Shown here: piece after piece, positions 13,001-25,612 of the stretch
How positions within the stretch are numbered: position 1 is the stretch's first letter
Layout of the letters: the number at the start of each line of letters is the position of its first letter
NCBI GenBank assembly: GCA_963082975.1
Contig: OY720347.1
Coordinates: 44,281,155-44,345,154, forward strand
Reading direction: 5' to 3'
From: Labia minor
Lineage: Eukaryota; Arthropoda; Insecta; Dermaptera; Spongiphoridae
DNA: 64,000 nt
Notes under the pieces: model-generated
Told to the model about the DNA's origin: nothing
What the model saw: only the letters and a program-made list of their open reading frames with translations
Database searches by the model: none
Made by a program: the position numbers and the translations under genes

Positions 13001-16000
13001 GAACAGTATAACCTTGCAAATGCGTTCAAGTTAAGGTAAAATTTAGGAAAAAAAGAAATCTTTAAACACGATGACTTTATTTAAATGTGATCTTGTTATA
13101 TATATAAAAAAATTCATTGTGATCTTAATTAAAAATATCTAATAATAAAAATTTCGGGCACTATTAAAGTTCAAAGATGCAAAACCTTATAAAATGCATA
13201 AAATAAATTTAATTAATACATGAAAAGACAATCAGATAATTCAAATAAGGTAATAAAATTCAATGTCACGGTAATGAAAATTAATTGAGAATATTCCTTG
13301 GAGGATGTATGGCTTAGTCATTCTATGGATTCATTCATTTTTTTATATATATAAATATTTTAACAAATTCTACTCTTTAAATAATTTATATCATTCTTAA
13401 AGCTTATTTTGAAATGTAAATCATACATTGAGATTTTAGATCGATTGTACAATAATATCAGTAGTTTCACCAACAAAAAAAGCTTTGTTCTTCACAACTG
13501 AGTCAGTTGCTACATCCGAAATCCAAACACCAATAAAAAATAATTTGATACTTCATCAAGTGTCTTTAATAAAAGAACAAATTATTCTAATTTAAAGTTT
13601 AATTTTAGTTTATATAATATATTATAAAACTATTAACAAATTACTCCAAGTTCAATTCGTTATAAATGTATTTAAGTTAAAATATTGTATTATTTTTTTT
13701 TAATATATATATACTTTATGATAAATCAAAGCTTTATTTCATAAAATTGGTATTTAAACATCCTTCAAGATCTCAAGTTCAAAATGATAAATATAATCGA
13801 AAATTAAAGTACAAAAAGTTGTAGTCTTTTTAATCAAACCTGTAATTCCGGTTATTGTTGTCTGAGCATCACTTAAATTAAATTTTGATATAGTTTTTGT
13901 TACAAACTGCTTATCATTTCCTAAAAAAATATTCTTTCTTTAATTAAGGATTATTTTCGTTGACATTTTGGGTTTGAAAAACTTTCATTTCTATAAATAG
14001 CTAAATATGTTCACATACTTATATAAATGAAAGTAATAGAATAATTTAGGATATATTAATTTTTTATAATATAAATTCTGTTTTATTATTTAATAATGAA
14101 AGACAAAATGGAAAAATTTTTTATGGGATCGTTAAAATCTTCTCATAATCAAGCGACCTTCAATTTCAATCACTGACCTAGACATTCAACTCATCAACAT
14201 GTAATAGGTATTCAAAACATATTTAAAATGAAGATGATTACAATTATTATAGAAATTTTTTTATTTTCTCAGGGAGATGCCAATTTTATTTTTATTTATT
14301 TCTTTTCTGGAAGAAAGGTGGGAGGGGAAGGGCTTCAAATATGTATTGAAATTTATATTTGATTTATTTTTTTTTTAAATTTCTTTTATATTATATTTTA
14401 TTTATTTATTCATTTATTTGTAAATATATATTTATCTAGTGACTTAATTTTATGCCTAGAATTGGCTAGTAAAGTATTTATTTTCAAGATGATTAAATAA
14501 ATAAGAGAAAACGCTTTCTAGTAAAAGAAAATAATTCAATGAAATTATTAGTTTCTATCGAAATAAGATATGAAACTAAAATCACAATGTTTATTTTACT
14601 GGAAATTGTAATTTACTTTTGATTATTTCTTTGTTTAAATTTTTAATTAACTACATTATAATCATTGAAATCCAATTATCTGATTGCAAGAGATAAAATA
14701 GAGATAAATTAAAAAAATAAAAGTTTTAATTAAAGCAGATTTTCTTTCCATTATGATTTAATCATAATTATATCAGTTTTTATTTTTATTTTTATTTTTA
14801 TTTAACATAAACATAATTAGGTGCAGCCAGTCAAAGATGCGATCATTCTGACTTCGGAATAATATAATTATTACAATATATTAATATTTTGATTAATATA
14901 ACAAATTTATTTCATAGCAAATAACGTATTCACCTAGAAAAAATTTCAATCAATAAATAAAATTAATAATATCATTAAACTATAAATGAAAAAATTAAAC
15001 ATCAAAAATCTTAAAATAGCATACACAACATTTTCAAATTTTTTTTTTTATAATAGGTAAAAATTCTTATGGAAAATGTATTATTTCTGAATGTAAAAAA
15101 ATAATTGACTATGAAGTAAAATTCTAATAAAAGTACTTTAACATATAACTTAAGGTAAGCATTTTTTAGGTTTTAAACTACCTTTAAAATAACTCGGAAT
15201 TAACTTTTCGTAATCAAAGCTTTTAAGGAAACTAAATTATATAGTGAATTTATATATTTTGTATTTGTTCAATATAAATGAAGGTGAAAAACTATATTTT
15301 TTTTAAATAAATTATTATAAATTAAATAAATTATTATGTTATATATAGTTTTATATCTATTTTTTAAATTCTCTTCCTTAAATTGTGAAAAAAAGATTAT
15401 TAAATCATTATAAAAAATCAGTCCATCATCCTTTTTCCTTAGAGAAAACACAAAACGAATATCGCATTGAAAAGCATTATAATCGGTTGTTTAAGAATTA
15501 TTTTCAGATTATTCGCTCGCCACCTCGAGCGTTGTTAATTTTTAATAATATACGTTTCGTGCATTTTACACAAATGACTTGCAATAAATATAAAACAATA
15601 TTTAATAGAAATCATATCGTGAATATAATTATATTTAAAAAATAATAAGTATCTCTTTTTTACACTTGAAGTAAATTTTGAAAGCTGACAAAATAAATTA
15701 ATTCATGAATAAAAAAAAAAATACAAAACATTTCAGAGAAAATATTAAAATACGAAAAATTTTAAATTAATCATTATTAGGTTGTCTCAAAAGTTTTGTG
15801 CATTTTAATGACATGTGTTTTGTAGCACCATATCTCAATAATTATTTATTCTATTGTGATGAGATATATACTGTTCGATAAGAAATTTTGTACTCTATAT
15901 ATTAATGCTGTTCATTTGTTTGAAATTTTAATTTTTTACATTTATTTTCCATTATTCTTCTACATTATTAATAAAATACTCGTCCATTTTATTTATATAT

Positions 16001-17523
16001 GTACAAAGAAACCTGATTTTTGTCATAACAAGTGCAAATTCTAGTCAAATTTATGGGAAAATTGGAGGGCTTTTATAATTAATGGCAATAATTTTAAACA
16101 AAGAAAATGTTTGCAATCTTCATAAAGATTTCATTTATGTTATGTTCATGAAACAAATTGTCATTCTGCCAATTCTAAAATTAGCTTTCTTATTGTATTA
16201 ATGTAATTTTGAAATATAAACCTACACTATTTGAAACTAATGAATTTAATGAATAATTATAATTAATATTATGTTGTTTCTTATAAGATTTGATTAACAG
16301 ATTGTTATTATTTAACATTTAATTCAAAAAAATTTAAGTTATATTAGTTGATAATATTTAGAATGATGAAAATGATATCGATGATGATATGGGCAATTGC
16401 AAATTAATTTATCATTTGGAGATGTTTTTAAGTTTAAATTTATTTTTAATTATAATATAAGTAATATATATATATATATATATAAATGAATAATAAAATA
16501 ACATAAGACTGAATATAACTTGGAATTTAATAATAATAATAATAAAATAAGCCACTCCCTGGCTTGAGTTAGGAATAATTTTAGAAAGAGGGGGGAAAAT
16601 GGGGAATCAAAACTTATGTTATCAGTCCAAAGATTTGTTTCCTACTAGTCTTCCATAGCCGAAAGCGAGGTGGATCACACACATATTGGGATACGACAAT
16701 GGTTTTGGGTTGTCCTGTCAGGGCAGCACCACTCAGGAGCCAAAACCAGTAGCAGAATGCCCCAAATTTAACAATAACAAATCACTATTAAAATTTAACA
16801 AATTATTCCCCTGGTCAGACTTTAGAATTATTAAATAATATATAATTAATTGCATTGAGGATTATTTGGGATAAACACATTGAATATTGAAAGTGTGGAC
16901 TGATACCATAATAAATAAGGAAAATCAGGAACACTATTAATTTGTTTTAAATAATGTTTTTTTTTGTGATTTAGTAGGAAAAAACCTCTACTTCGATAGA
17001 TTAGAAGAAAATTATTATTTCAATTTTAATAAAAATAAATATAGTAAAGTAAATATATAGAGTACAATAAAATATATAAAGTACAATAATATTTACATAT
17101 TTACTTTGAGAATTATTTTGACAAAGAAGTTTTAAATATGAATATTATTATTGTTTATTATATGATATTATTATTATATGATTATTACTGTTTTTTTTAA
17201 TGTTTAATAAGAAAAGTGATATGTAAAAAAATGATAACGAAACAGATACGACGTATGACAAAAAAAAACAAAATATGTGAAATTATATTTTATTATTATT
17301 TATCTTAAACATGCTTTGAGAATTTCATAATTTAAATTCTTGCTGTTTCTCTCAAGAAAATCATCTAATTTTTTTCTTAGATAAACTTAATACAAAATAC
17401 AATATATATATTTTGATTTATAGTATTTAGTTGATATTAATAAACTAATATTAAATGAATAGTTTTCGATTTAACCTATACGCTTAATAAATTTCTATAA
17501 TAATAAGGCAGGGATAGGCTACC
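10097..17523. other. Long A+T-rich non-coding stretch
   Basis: No exon was recognised in 7.4 kb. A possible mariner-type terminus (aggttgtctcaaaagttttg) lies at 15779 without a matching partner. A small G+C-richer patch at 16640-16770 gives no recognisable product. Short (ta)n runs occur, for example at about 16465-16484. The open frames at 15269-15645 and 15856-16044 are Lys/Asn/Ile/Phe-rich chance frames. Confidence 0.45.
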
Positions 17524-17614
17524 TTTTTACTATCGATCACGAAAATTTTCGATGTCGAGATTTTGATGTTTTTATACGTTTTGAAGGGTCATGAGTCACT
17601 AAGGTTAAGAAAAA

Positions 17615-17655
<41 letters not shown>

Positions 17656-18150
17656 ATGTATGTAAACAAGATTACGCAAAAACGGTTTGAGCTAGAATAA
17701 TGAAATTTTGTATACGGATATTCAAAATTCGTGGTTTTCTATCAACTTTTGAGAAATGTAGCTCAATCGGAAGAGAGTTATTACTTACCACGTTTTGATT
17801 TTTTTCCTCTAAAGTACCGTAAAAATAAAGATATACGTTTGATAGTTTTTCACGTGATTAAAAATTGTATAAAACTGCTATATATAGAATTTCAGCTTGA
17901 TTGAATCGCTGAAAGTACCGGAATTAATTTTTTAACACGACTGCGGTTTTTCATCATCTTAATATTGAGATAGACTTTTGAAGATTTTTATAGATATTTC
18001 AATCGATCCCTAGAAGGTATAGAAACACGCGCTGGTTTAATAAATATTTATTGATTTTAATTTATAATTTAATTAATTAAATTTAATTTAAATATAATAT
18101 ATGTTATTTAATCCAATTCAAATTGCGAGATAGTCGAGTGGAGACTTATT
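17524..18150 (+). repeat. Repeat Y, nearly full copy with (gt)n run
   Basis: Starts tttttactatcgatcacg, then ttttcgatgtcgagattttg, a (gt)n microsatellite at about 17620-17652, tacgcaaaaacggtttgagc, the aagtaccggaattaattttt block, and ends in gagtggagacttattt. The left hairpin and the right stem (actccagc) are damaged, so this is an older copy. Confidence 0.75.
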
Positions 18151-21100
18151 TATTATACAGTTTATTTATCAAAGGGCCAAACCAAAATTCGACATTTCTT
18201 GGCAGGCCTTAATATATCTTGGCGGGTTTAATTTTATTTAATAAATTATTAATCCTTAAATATTTAATGAACAATTCACATAATGCCATTACATGTATTC
18301 TAATGATTTATAATATATAAGTGCACCACGTATGGCCCTAAGAAAGCCATTTGAGTTTTGAGTTGTTTCAAGTGAGTAGGAAAAAAAAAGATTTTAACTT
18401 TTTTTTCTTCCGATTCCTTAGTATTAATTAATGAAACTTTTCAGAAAGATATAAATAGTAATTGAATTCATTCAGGAAATATTTTAAAGTTTGATCAATT
18501 GTACGTATTTTAAATATAATTTATAATATAACTTAGACTAGCTCTTGCAAAGCGTTGTCGTGCTAGTTGCCTAAAATGAGCCGCTATATATGCGCGCATT
18601 TTCATAACTACCGAGTTGCAGAATAAGCAAATCAATAATAAAAAATTGAACAATAACAACCGACTGAATAAAAATCAAAGAGAATTATTTAGTTTATTAT
18701 CATTTAATGTGTAATAATTGATTGAATAATTAATTCACAATTAAATTATCTCACTATTTAATTAAATAATAGCCTATTAATTATAAATTCATATTGTAAC
18801 GATAAGGTTAGGGCCTTAACTCTAATTTGTCTCTTGGAGTGGGAGGGAACTGCCTGGACCAATCTAGGATTCAATCACATTATTTGGACCAATTACAATA
18901 TTTTTATTTTTAAAATATTTCCTTAACATTGTATATTTTGTTGTATTTTTAAAATTAGTCTCATATATGAGCAATTAACACACGCAGGCAGAATACTCTC
19001 TCACCTATATGTTCATCAGTATATATTATCATATATAATAAATATTCTTATATTTAAAATACAATATATCTTTTATTAACAAAACCTCTAGATCCTACAT
19101 ATTTATTATTATCTGTATCTAGTATGGTATTGGAAATCAATATATATAATGTATCTATTACATTAACCAATATGCATGTATATTACATTATCCGCGGATT
19201 TTATTACAAATTTCCTTTAAGGAGCCCATCGATAGCAACCTTCTCCTATTGTTTAATATAAAATATTAATTTATTTAATTAAATGATATTTGTAATATAC
19301 TTTTCCTATTTGTACAAAAATATTTTTAAAAAAAATATTATTAAATACTAATTAAAAATAAATATTTGTTTTTTGTAAATTTATCTATTTATAAATCAAA
19401 ATTTAATATTTCAATATCAATACCGTATAATTATAAATTATAGATCTATAGATTAAGAATTATCCAGAGATTATATTGAAAAATTATATAATTTATATAT
19501 TTACATCATCAAAATCTCAATTCATACTGAAAAGTTTTCATTCTATTATAACCTTATTTAATTTTACCTTGAAATTATTTTACAAAATTTTTTATCCAAA
19601 GATAATAAGCACTTACAAATTAAAAAAAAAAACAAAGTAAAAAATATTTAAAAAAATAAACATTATTTTGCCAAAAGAAGACAATATTTTCCCGGATATT
19701 CACTTGATCTTGAATTAAGGCTCATTTGTTCAATCAATTTGCTTCCTGATCGACACGCAACGAAAAATTGGAGGTTTTTAAAATATCATAATGATTTAAC
19801 AAATTTAAATGTCAAACATTCATATTATAAACAAATTAACTGAAAATATAAATCAATTTATTATTTTAATTAATACATTTTTATCTAAATAGATTTATTT
19901 TATGCTTGAAAGTCCCCTAAAAATACACAATACATATTAATTATATAATATTTATGAGCCCTCTTCGATGCCTAAAGAAATCTGAGTGAGATAAGTCAAA
20001 TGCATTGAATAATCAATCTAACAAAATAATATCAGTCACTATTAACAATTATTTTAGTTTTAATTATAAAATTAAAACTAATAATTTAAATCTTTTCAAT
20101 GATTCAAGTAGATTTGTAAATATGTATTGGTATTCTTATCAAATAAATTTATAAATAATATTATATATTTTCAGTTCTACTATTTCTTTTCCCTCTCTAT
20201 CTCTATTAAAACTTATGATTTTCAAAAAGGAAAAATTAATTAATTCAATATAATATAATAATTAATATAATTTTATATATATTTAATTAATTCATTTAAT
20301 ATTTAATGAAAAAATAATATTTTTCTAGCTTGTTAAAAAAAAAAAATTGAGAATATTATGTGCATTTATTTATTTATAAATAATATTAATTTTTTTTTAT
20401 TTATTAATATAGAAATTAAAAATATCGTTAGAGATGTGGGAATGTAGCAAGTAACGGATCCGAGTTCAAGGCACACCTTTCAGCCTTCAAGCTCAATGTC
20501 CAAATAAGTAAGGTTATCATGAAAAGAGCAAAATATAAATTAAATCTCCAACAAGTATCAAAACAAAACTTCCCAAAGGTAAAAGATAAAAGAACTAAAT
20601 AAAAAAAATCCAGTTTATTTGTAAAGACAACAACAAATTTAATTAAATTATGTCCTGAAGTATTTCATATTTTTATGATATTAATATTTTAATATATATT
20701 TCATTTTCCTGGAGAATGTAAAAATTCAAAGTGAATGTTGAGATAATTAAATATAATAAATATTCAAATGAATTGATTTCACGTTTTACAAGATGAATGA
20801 AAGTTCTTTTTTTACAATTATATATATATATATATATATGTATAACACGTTAGAGAGTAAAGTAATCCTTATTTGAAAAAGGATATATTTGCAAACAGAT
20901 ATTCAGTGATCTTGAACCTAAAAACCTAGATTCAATATTCTCCGTGTATTATTTTCACTTTTATTTAATCATTTAAAACAATATGTAGATGAAAGAATTA
21001 TATCGCATAGGGAAAAATTTTCGTTTTTTTCAAAATGAAATATTAATTATATTTTACTATGTGAGAGGTTTACTTTTAGAAATAAAAGAAAATAATTAAA

Positions 21101-21497
21101 AATAATAAAATTTAGTATCTCTTTATGTTTTGATGAGAGAATTAATTGGATAATATGTAGGAATGTAGATCATACCAATCATTAAAATAAATTTTAAACC
21201 AGAAATATTTAAATATTTTTATATTTATATGTTATTTAAAAAGATCCGTTAATCATGACAATATAACTTATTTACTTCTTATAGACGTATATACATTAAA
21301 TAGATTATATATAAATAAGTGGTACAGCAGTAAAGCAATGTTCGAATAGACTAAATTAGATTTCGAATAATCAAGTATGAAAATTTAAAATATTTATAAC
21401 TTACTGAAAATCAAGTAAAAATAATCATCTAAATGTCAAGGTTATTATAATTATAAAAATAAAGCAAGGATTTTGAGAAATAATGAGCAATAACTGG
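18151..21497. other. A+T-rich non-coding DNA
   Basis: No exon or recognised element. Slightly richer patches at about 18540-18600 and 20440-20600 gave no recognisable product. A (ta)n run lies near 20820-20840. Confidence 0.45.
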
Positions 21498-21930
21498 CAG
21501 AGGTTCCCAAACTGTAGATGTAGTGCAGCGGTCGGGAAACTTTTTTAATCATTACCCCAAAATATTTTTATGTAAGTTGATATTACCCCATGGTGAAAAG
21601 CGAAAAAAAACGAAATCGGCTCTTTTTAGCATCTTTCCTATTATAGCCCCCTATGATAATTTTGAAAAGAAAACAATAACTAAAAATTTAATTTGTAAAA
21701 ATACTAACAAGTTTATAAAATAGTAAATTAAAAATATATACTTTTTACTCAGAAAAGTTTCAGTTTTACCCCATTTGGGGTTATTTAACCCGGTTCCTCG
21801 ACCGCTGATATAGTGGTACCCTACAGTTACAGTATAGTTACTTTTAGTAACGAAATTATTTTAGTAGCACCTAAACTTTTTGATGGATGTTTCTGTGGTA
21901 CCAACTTCAAAAAGTTTGGGAACCCTTTTG
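21498..21930. mobile_element. hAT-type MITE (outer), split by a younger hAT
   Basis: Ends are inverted: cagaggttcccaaactgt at the left and aaaagtttgggaaccctttt at the right (reverse complement aaaagggttcccaaactttt). Starting with CAG and carrying a ttcccaaa-type terminus is typical of non-autonomous hAT elements. No transposase is present. A second hAT element is inserted at 21526, close to the left end. I could not see an 8-bp target duplication for the outer element. Confidence 0.6.
21526..21807. mobile_element. hAT-type MITE (inner), 282 bp
   Basis: Terminal inverted repeats are CAGCGGTCGGGAAAC at the left and, reverse-complemented from the right, CAGCGGTCGAGGAACC. It is flanked by atgtagtg (21518-21525) and atatagtg (21808-21815), an 8-bp target-site duplication with one mismatch, the length expected for hAT transposition. 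The internal open frame (21523-21723) crosses the element end and is not a gene. Confidence 0.8.
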
Positions 21931-24171
21931 TTTAGAGCTTCTCAAAAAATGGATATATTAGCAATTAAACATCTACTCGAGTAGTGACCTAAAATCAGAC
22001 TATAGAATTGATTTGGAAAAAAAGAAAGAAAGTGAGAACTTCATTCTTTCATTAAATATTAGAATTGCTATTATCAAGGTTATAGTTTTTAATCGATGAA
22101 AGTAATGAATGTCGGACGCTGTTGTTCATCTGACTAGGATCTTTGATGTGGATGGAAGCTCGAGTTGAGTTTTAAATTAATGTGAAAGGGATATGTCTTG
22201 TTCCACATGGGTTGAGTTAATTTTTGACCCTGAAATGAGATGCGCGAGGCTTTAAAATTTCCCCCCTTACCAGAGAATAAAAGGATTTTATTTTGCCAGA
22301 TTTACAGATTAATTGTCTTAAGAAGTTATGTTTATAATGTAAATAATAACATTAACATTTACTGTTCATATAATAAATTATATATATAAAAGAATCAAGT
22401 CCTTATCATTCATTTTAAAATAAAGGAAATTAACTCATTTTCTTGTAATTCAATTTTGAGGGCTTAACCTGAATAGGTAAATTTTATACATATACATTCT
22501 ATACTTTCATGTCCACCTGCAAAAGAAAAAGTATTGTTATATAATTTTATTGAACTATAAAAGTAAATAAATAAATAAATTGCATCTCATTGCGGTGTCG
22601 CAGAGGGCTGCCAAGGTGTTATTTATATGATTAATTTATTAATTATATAAGTATATAAAGAAAAGGGAAATATAATTGAAAAATAATTTTTCTTTAAATA
22701 TCATTATCAAAGACACACACAAATAAACCTATACCTATAAATGACATAAACTGCTAAATATAGTTATAAATATTTTTATTTATAAATTCAACAGTAGTTA
22801 TTATAATTTGGGTCAGTGTAGGTGGATCTGGGTCAGACATCCGGATTGATTTTAATTGACTTATCTTCAATATATATAAATTGTTAAAAATATATTTTCA
22901 TTCATACATTTCATTTATGACATATTCATAACAATGTTTGTCAAATCTTCTTAGAAATTTCCCAATGGTACTGGTTAATATTCATATGAGAAGGTTCATT
23001 AAAATAAATTGTTGATAAAACAAAGTGAACTAATGCTCGAAAAATTTTCGTTCTATTATTCTCATGAAATTAAAATAATTCATTGTTTTGGTGAAAATAA
23101 TATTAGATCAATTTTATTTTTATATACTAATATAATTTGTTCATTAATTAAAAGTATAAATAAATAGTTTTAATAAAATTGTTAAAAATAAAATATAAGA
23201 TATTGGTAAAAAATGGCCTTATATTATATTGAAAAATTAAGATATTAATTTTAAAGAGAAGAAATTAATTAATTTTTAATATTAAGCAGTGCATCATTGT
23301 TATTATATATGATTGAATTTTTATAATTAAAAAATATTTCATTGAAGTATAGAAATATCTATTCTTGAAATTATTTTCAATTTTAAAATAATTATTAACA
23401 GTAAAAAAATTAAATATTTATTTTTAGTTAAACAAATAATAATAAAAAGTTAAACGAAAAATTATATTATAAATGATAGTAGTTCCAAAGATAGTGGCTT
23501 CACATTTTTTGTAGTGTCACAATAATTTTTTAATAATGTTTTTTTAATGTTCTTTTCTTAAGTTATTTTCATACTTTCTATAAGTTTTTTTTTATTATAT
23601 ACAAATAGAATTAATTTCTATTTTTCTTTACAAAGTAATTTTTCATGATTTTTAATTTTTTTAAAAACTTTTTTTGTCTCTGATGTCTTTGCACATTTTT
23701 TAATCATAATTCAATATCTTGAAAAAATACTTTTGTATACTAAACTTTTACTTATTATCAAAACTTTATTTTTTTCGCATAAATTATATTAGGACGAAAA
23801 TAATTTTACACTAATCCTTGGATAATCAACTGTGAATAAAAAAAAACTGAAAAAAGCTTATTATTAATAAATTATTATTTTAAATCTTCAAAAGAAATTT
23901 ACTTTCATTATGTAATTATTTAAATTCGTTTATCATCTACTGAACTCCAATAATATTAACTTGTATTGTCCGTTTGTATAATATTTAAGATTAGTTAGTA
24001 TGTATTATAATTAAATTTTTAAAATAATTATCCTAATAATATAAATATTTTAAAAACACTGCATAATTATATAATATATTAATAAACTTTAAAAATAAAT
24101 TAGAATGATTTTTTTACAAGTTTAAATAATAATTAAATTTTGTTAAATTTGTTTATTTAATTATTTTTCAG
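21931..24171. other. Non-coding DNA upstream of the first furrowed exon seen
   Basis: No exon found. The gene's signal-peptide exon must lie upstream of 24172, because the first exon seen opens in phase 1 with a strong polypyrimidine-cag acceptor. It was not recognised here or further left. Confidence 0.5.
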
Positions 24172-25612
24172 ATTCCGGAGCTGAAACGACAAAATGTGGA
24201 CATCCAGCAGTTCCTGCCAATGCACGAGTCACATTAATTCCATCCAATAGTTTAACAGTCGATTCCAAAGCCAAATATCAATGTGACGATGGCTATGAAC
24301 TATTTGGGTAAGAATTTTATTAATTAATTCATATTTATACATTCTATTTAAAGGAAAGGACAAAATTGAGTTTTCTTTTAATCCATAAAATTAAAAATAT
24401 TAGCTGTGGCCAGGCACAGAACCGACCGACGATTTGAAATAAATTATTTTCCAAACATTTTATATTTTATATATAATATATAATATATATATATAAAGTA
24501 TCAAAAAAAATATTTTTAAAACTTGAATTAAAATGACTAAATTATATTATCTTGGTTTTTATTTTTAGTTTAATTACTCCTATATTTTAAGTGAAATATT
24601 TTTCGACAATGAATATAAATTTAATACTATGTAAACTATCACTTCTGGTTTCCGGATATACACAAAAAGTTGATGAATTCATGGTACTGATGCATTAAGT
24701 AAATATATTAAATTTAATCAAAATCCGTTGAGCCGTTCAAGCTGTACATGTCTATACAGACACACACACACACACACACAATGGACGGACCGACAGACAT
24801 CATGCTAAAAATACTTTTTTCTGTTAAGAAAATCCATGATTCGTATGATATGTAAAAATCTTCTCATGTGAAATTTGGTGTGAAAACAATATCTTCCCTT
24901 TCTATCGTCGGTCGGTAAAAATACTTATAATATTAAAAATATCTGAAAAATATTTCAAATTATCTCTGAAGAATTTAAAAACAAGTAAAAAAAATATTTT
25001 TATGGTAATTCTTATACATTTTTCAAAATGTATTTACTATAAATAAAATTAGTTATTATAATAAAATATTTGCGGTTAAATAAATCTATCTGTGTGATCT
25101 ATAAATTAAAATTTATTTTTTATTTTTTAAAATCAAATGAAATGAGAAAAATTTATTAGAAAAGGAATTGCTAAACAATCCTATGGTAGATAGAAAAAAA
25201 ACCTTAAGGAGAATCACAATAAAATAATATGAAAAAGATAGTGGAATATAATATTGGATATTAGAAAAGAGATAATCATCAATAATTTTTCTCAATTGAA
25301 TCACATCAAAAAAATTAAATAATTAAATATAAAATTAAATAATATTCTTAATCATTTTTAAAGATTGGCTAAAATGGACTTATAAACTAAAAACCATTAA
25401 TATCTAAAATAAAAAATAAATAACAAGGAATTTCGTTCTTTTTGATTAATTAAATAATATAGATTGAAAAATAAAATCAAAAATAAATTCTAAAATTATT
25501 AAACAAAATTCAATTTTATTGTATATCTAATACATATATATCTTTCTTTCTAGATCATCAGAACTTGTTTGTTCATCGAAAGGAATCTGGACCGGTGAAA
25601 TGCCTTTTTGTG
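24172..25612 (+). CDS. fw: furrowed exons: first sushi domain
   Basis: Two exons (24172-24307 and 25554-25612) encode one CCP module with its four cysteines: KCGHPAVP, YQCDDGYELFG, ELVCSSKGIWTG, MPFC. The intron between them holds an X repeat (24401-24921). The first exon enters in phase 1 and the second leaves in phase 1, matching the FTP exon 15 kb downstream. Confidence 0.85.

Noticed and set aside
15269-16044. Open frames at 15269-15451, 15385-15645 and 15856-16044
   Set aside because: Typical chance frames of A+T-rich DNA (Lys, Asn, Ile, Phe, Tyr), with no domain and no neighbouring splice-consistent exon.
15779-16060. Second complete mariner element
   Set aside because: One mariner-like terminus (aggttgtctcaaaagttttg) is present, but no opposite terminus or transposase segment was found.
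16640-16770. Signal-peptide-like minus-strand frame
   Set aside because: A short hydrophobic stretch can be read on the minus strand, but it has no start codon and no partner exon, and furrowed is on the plus strand.
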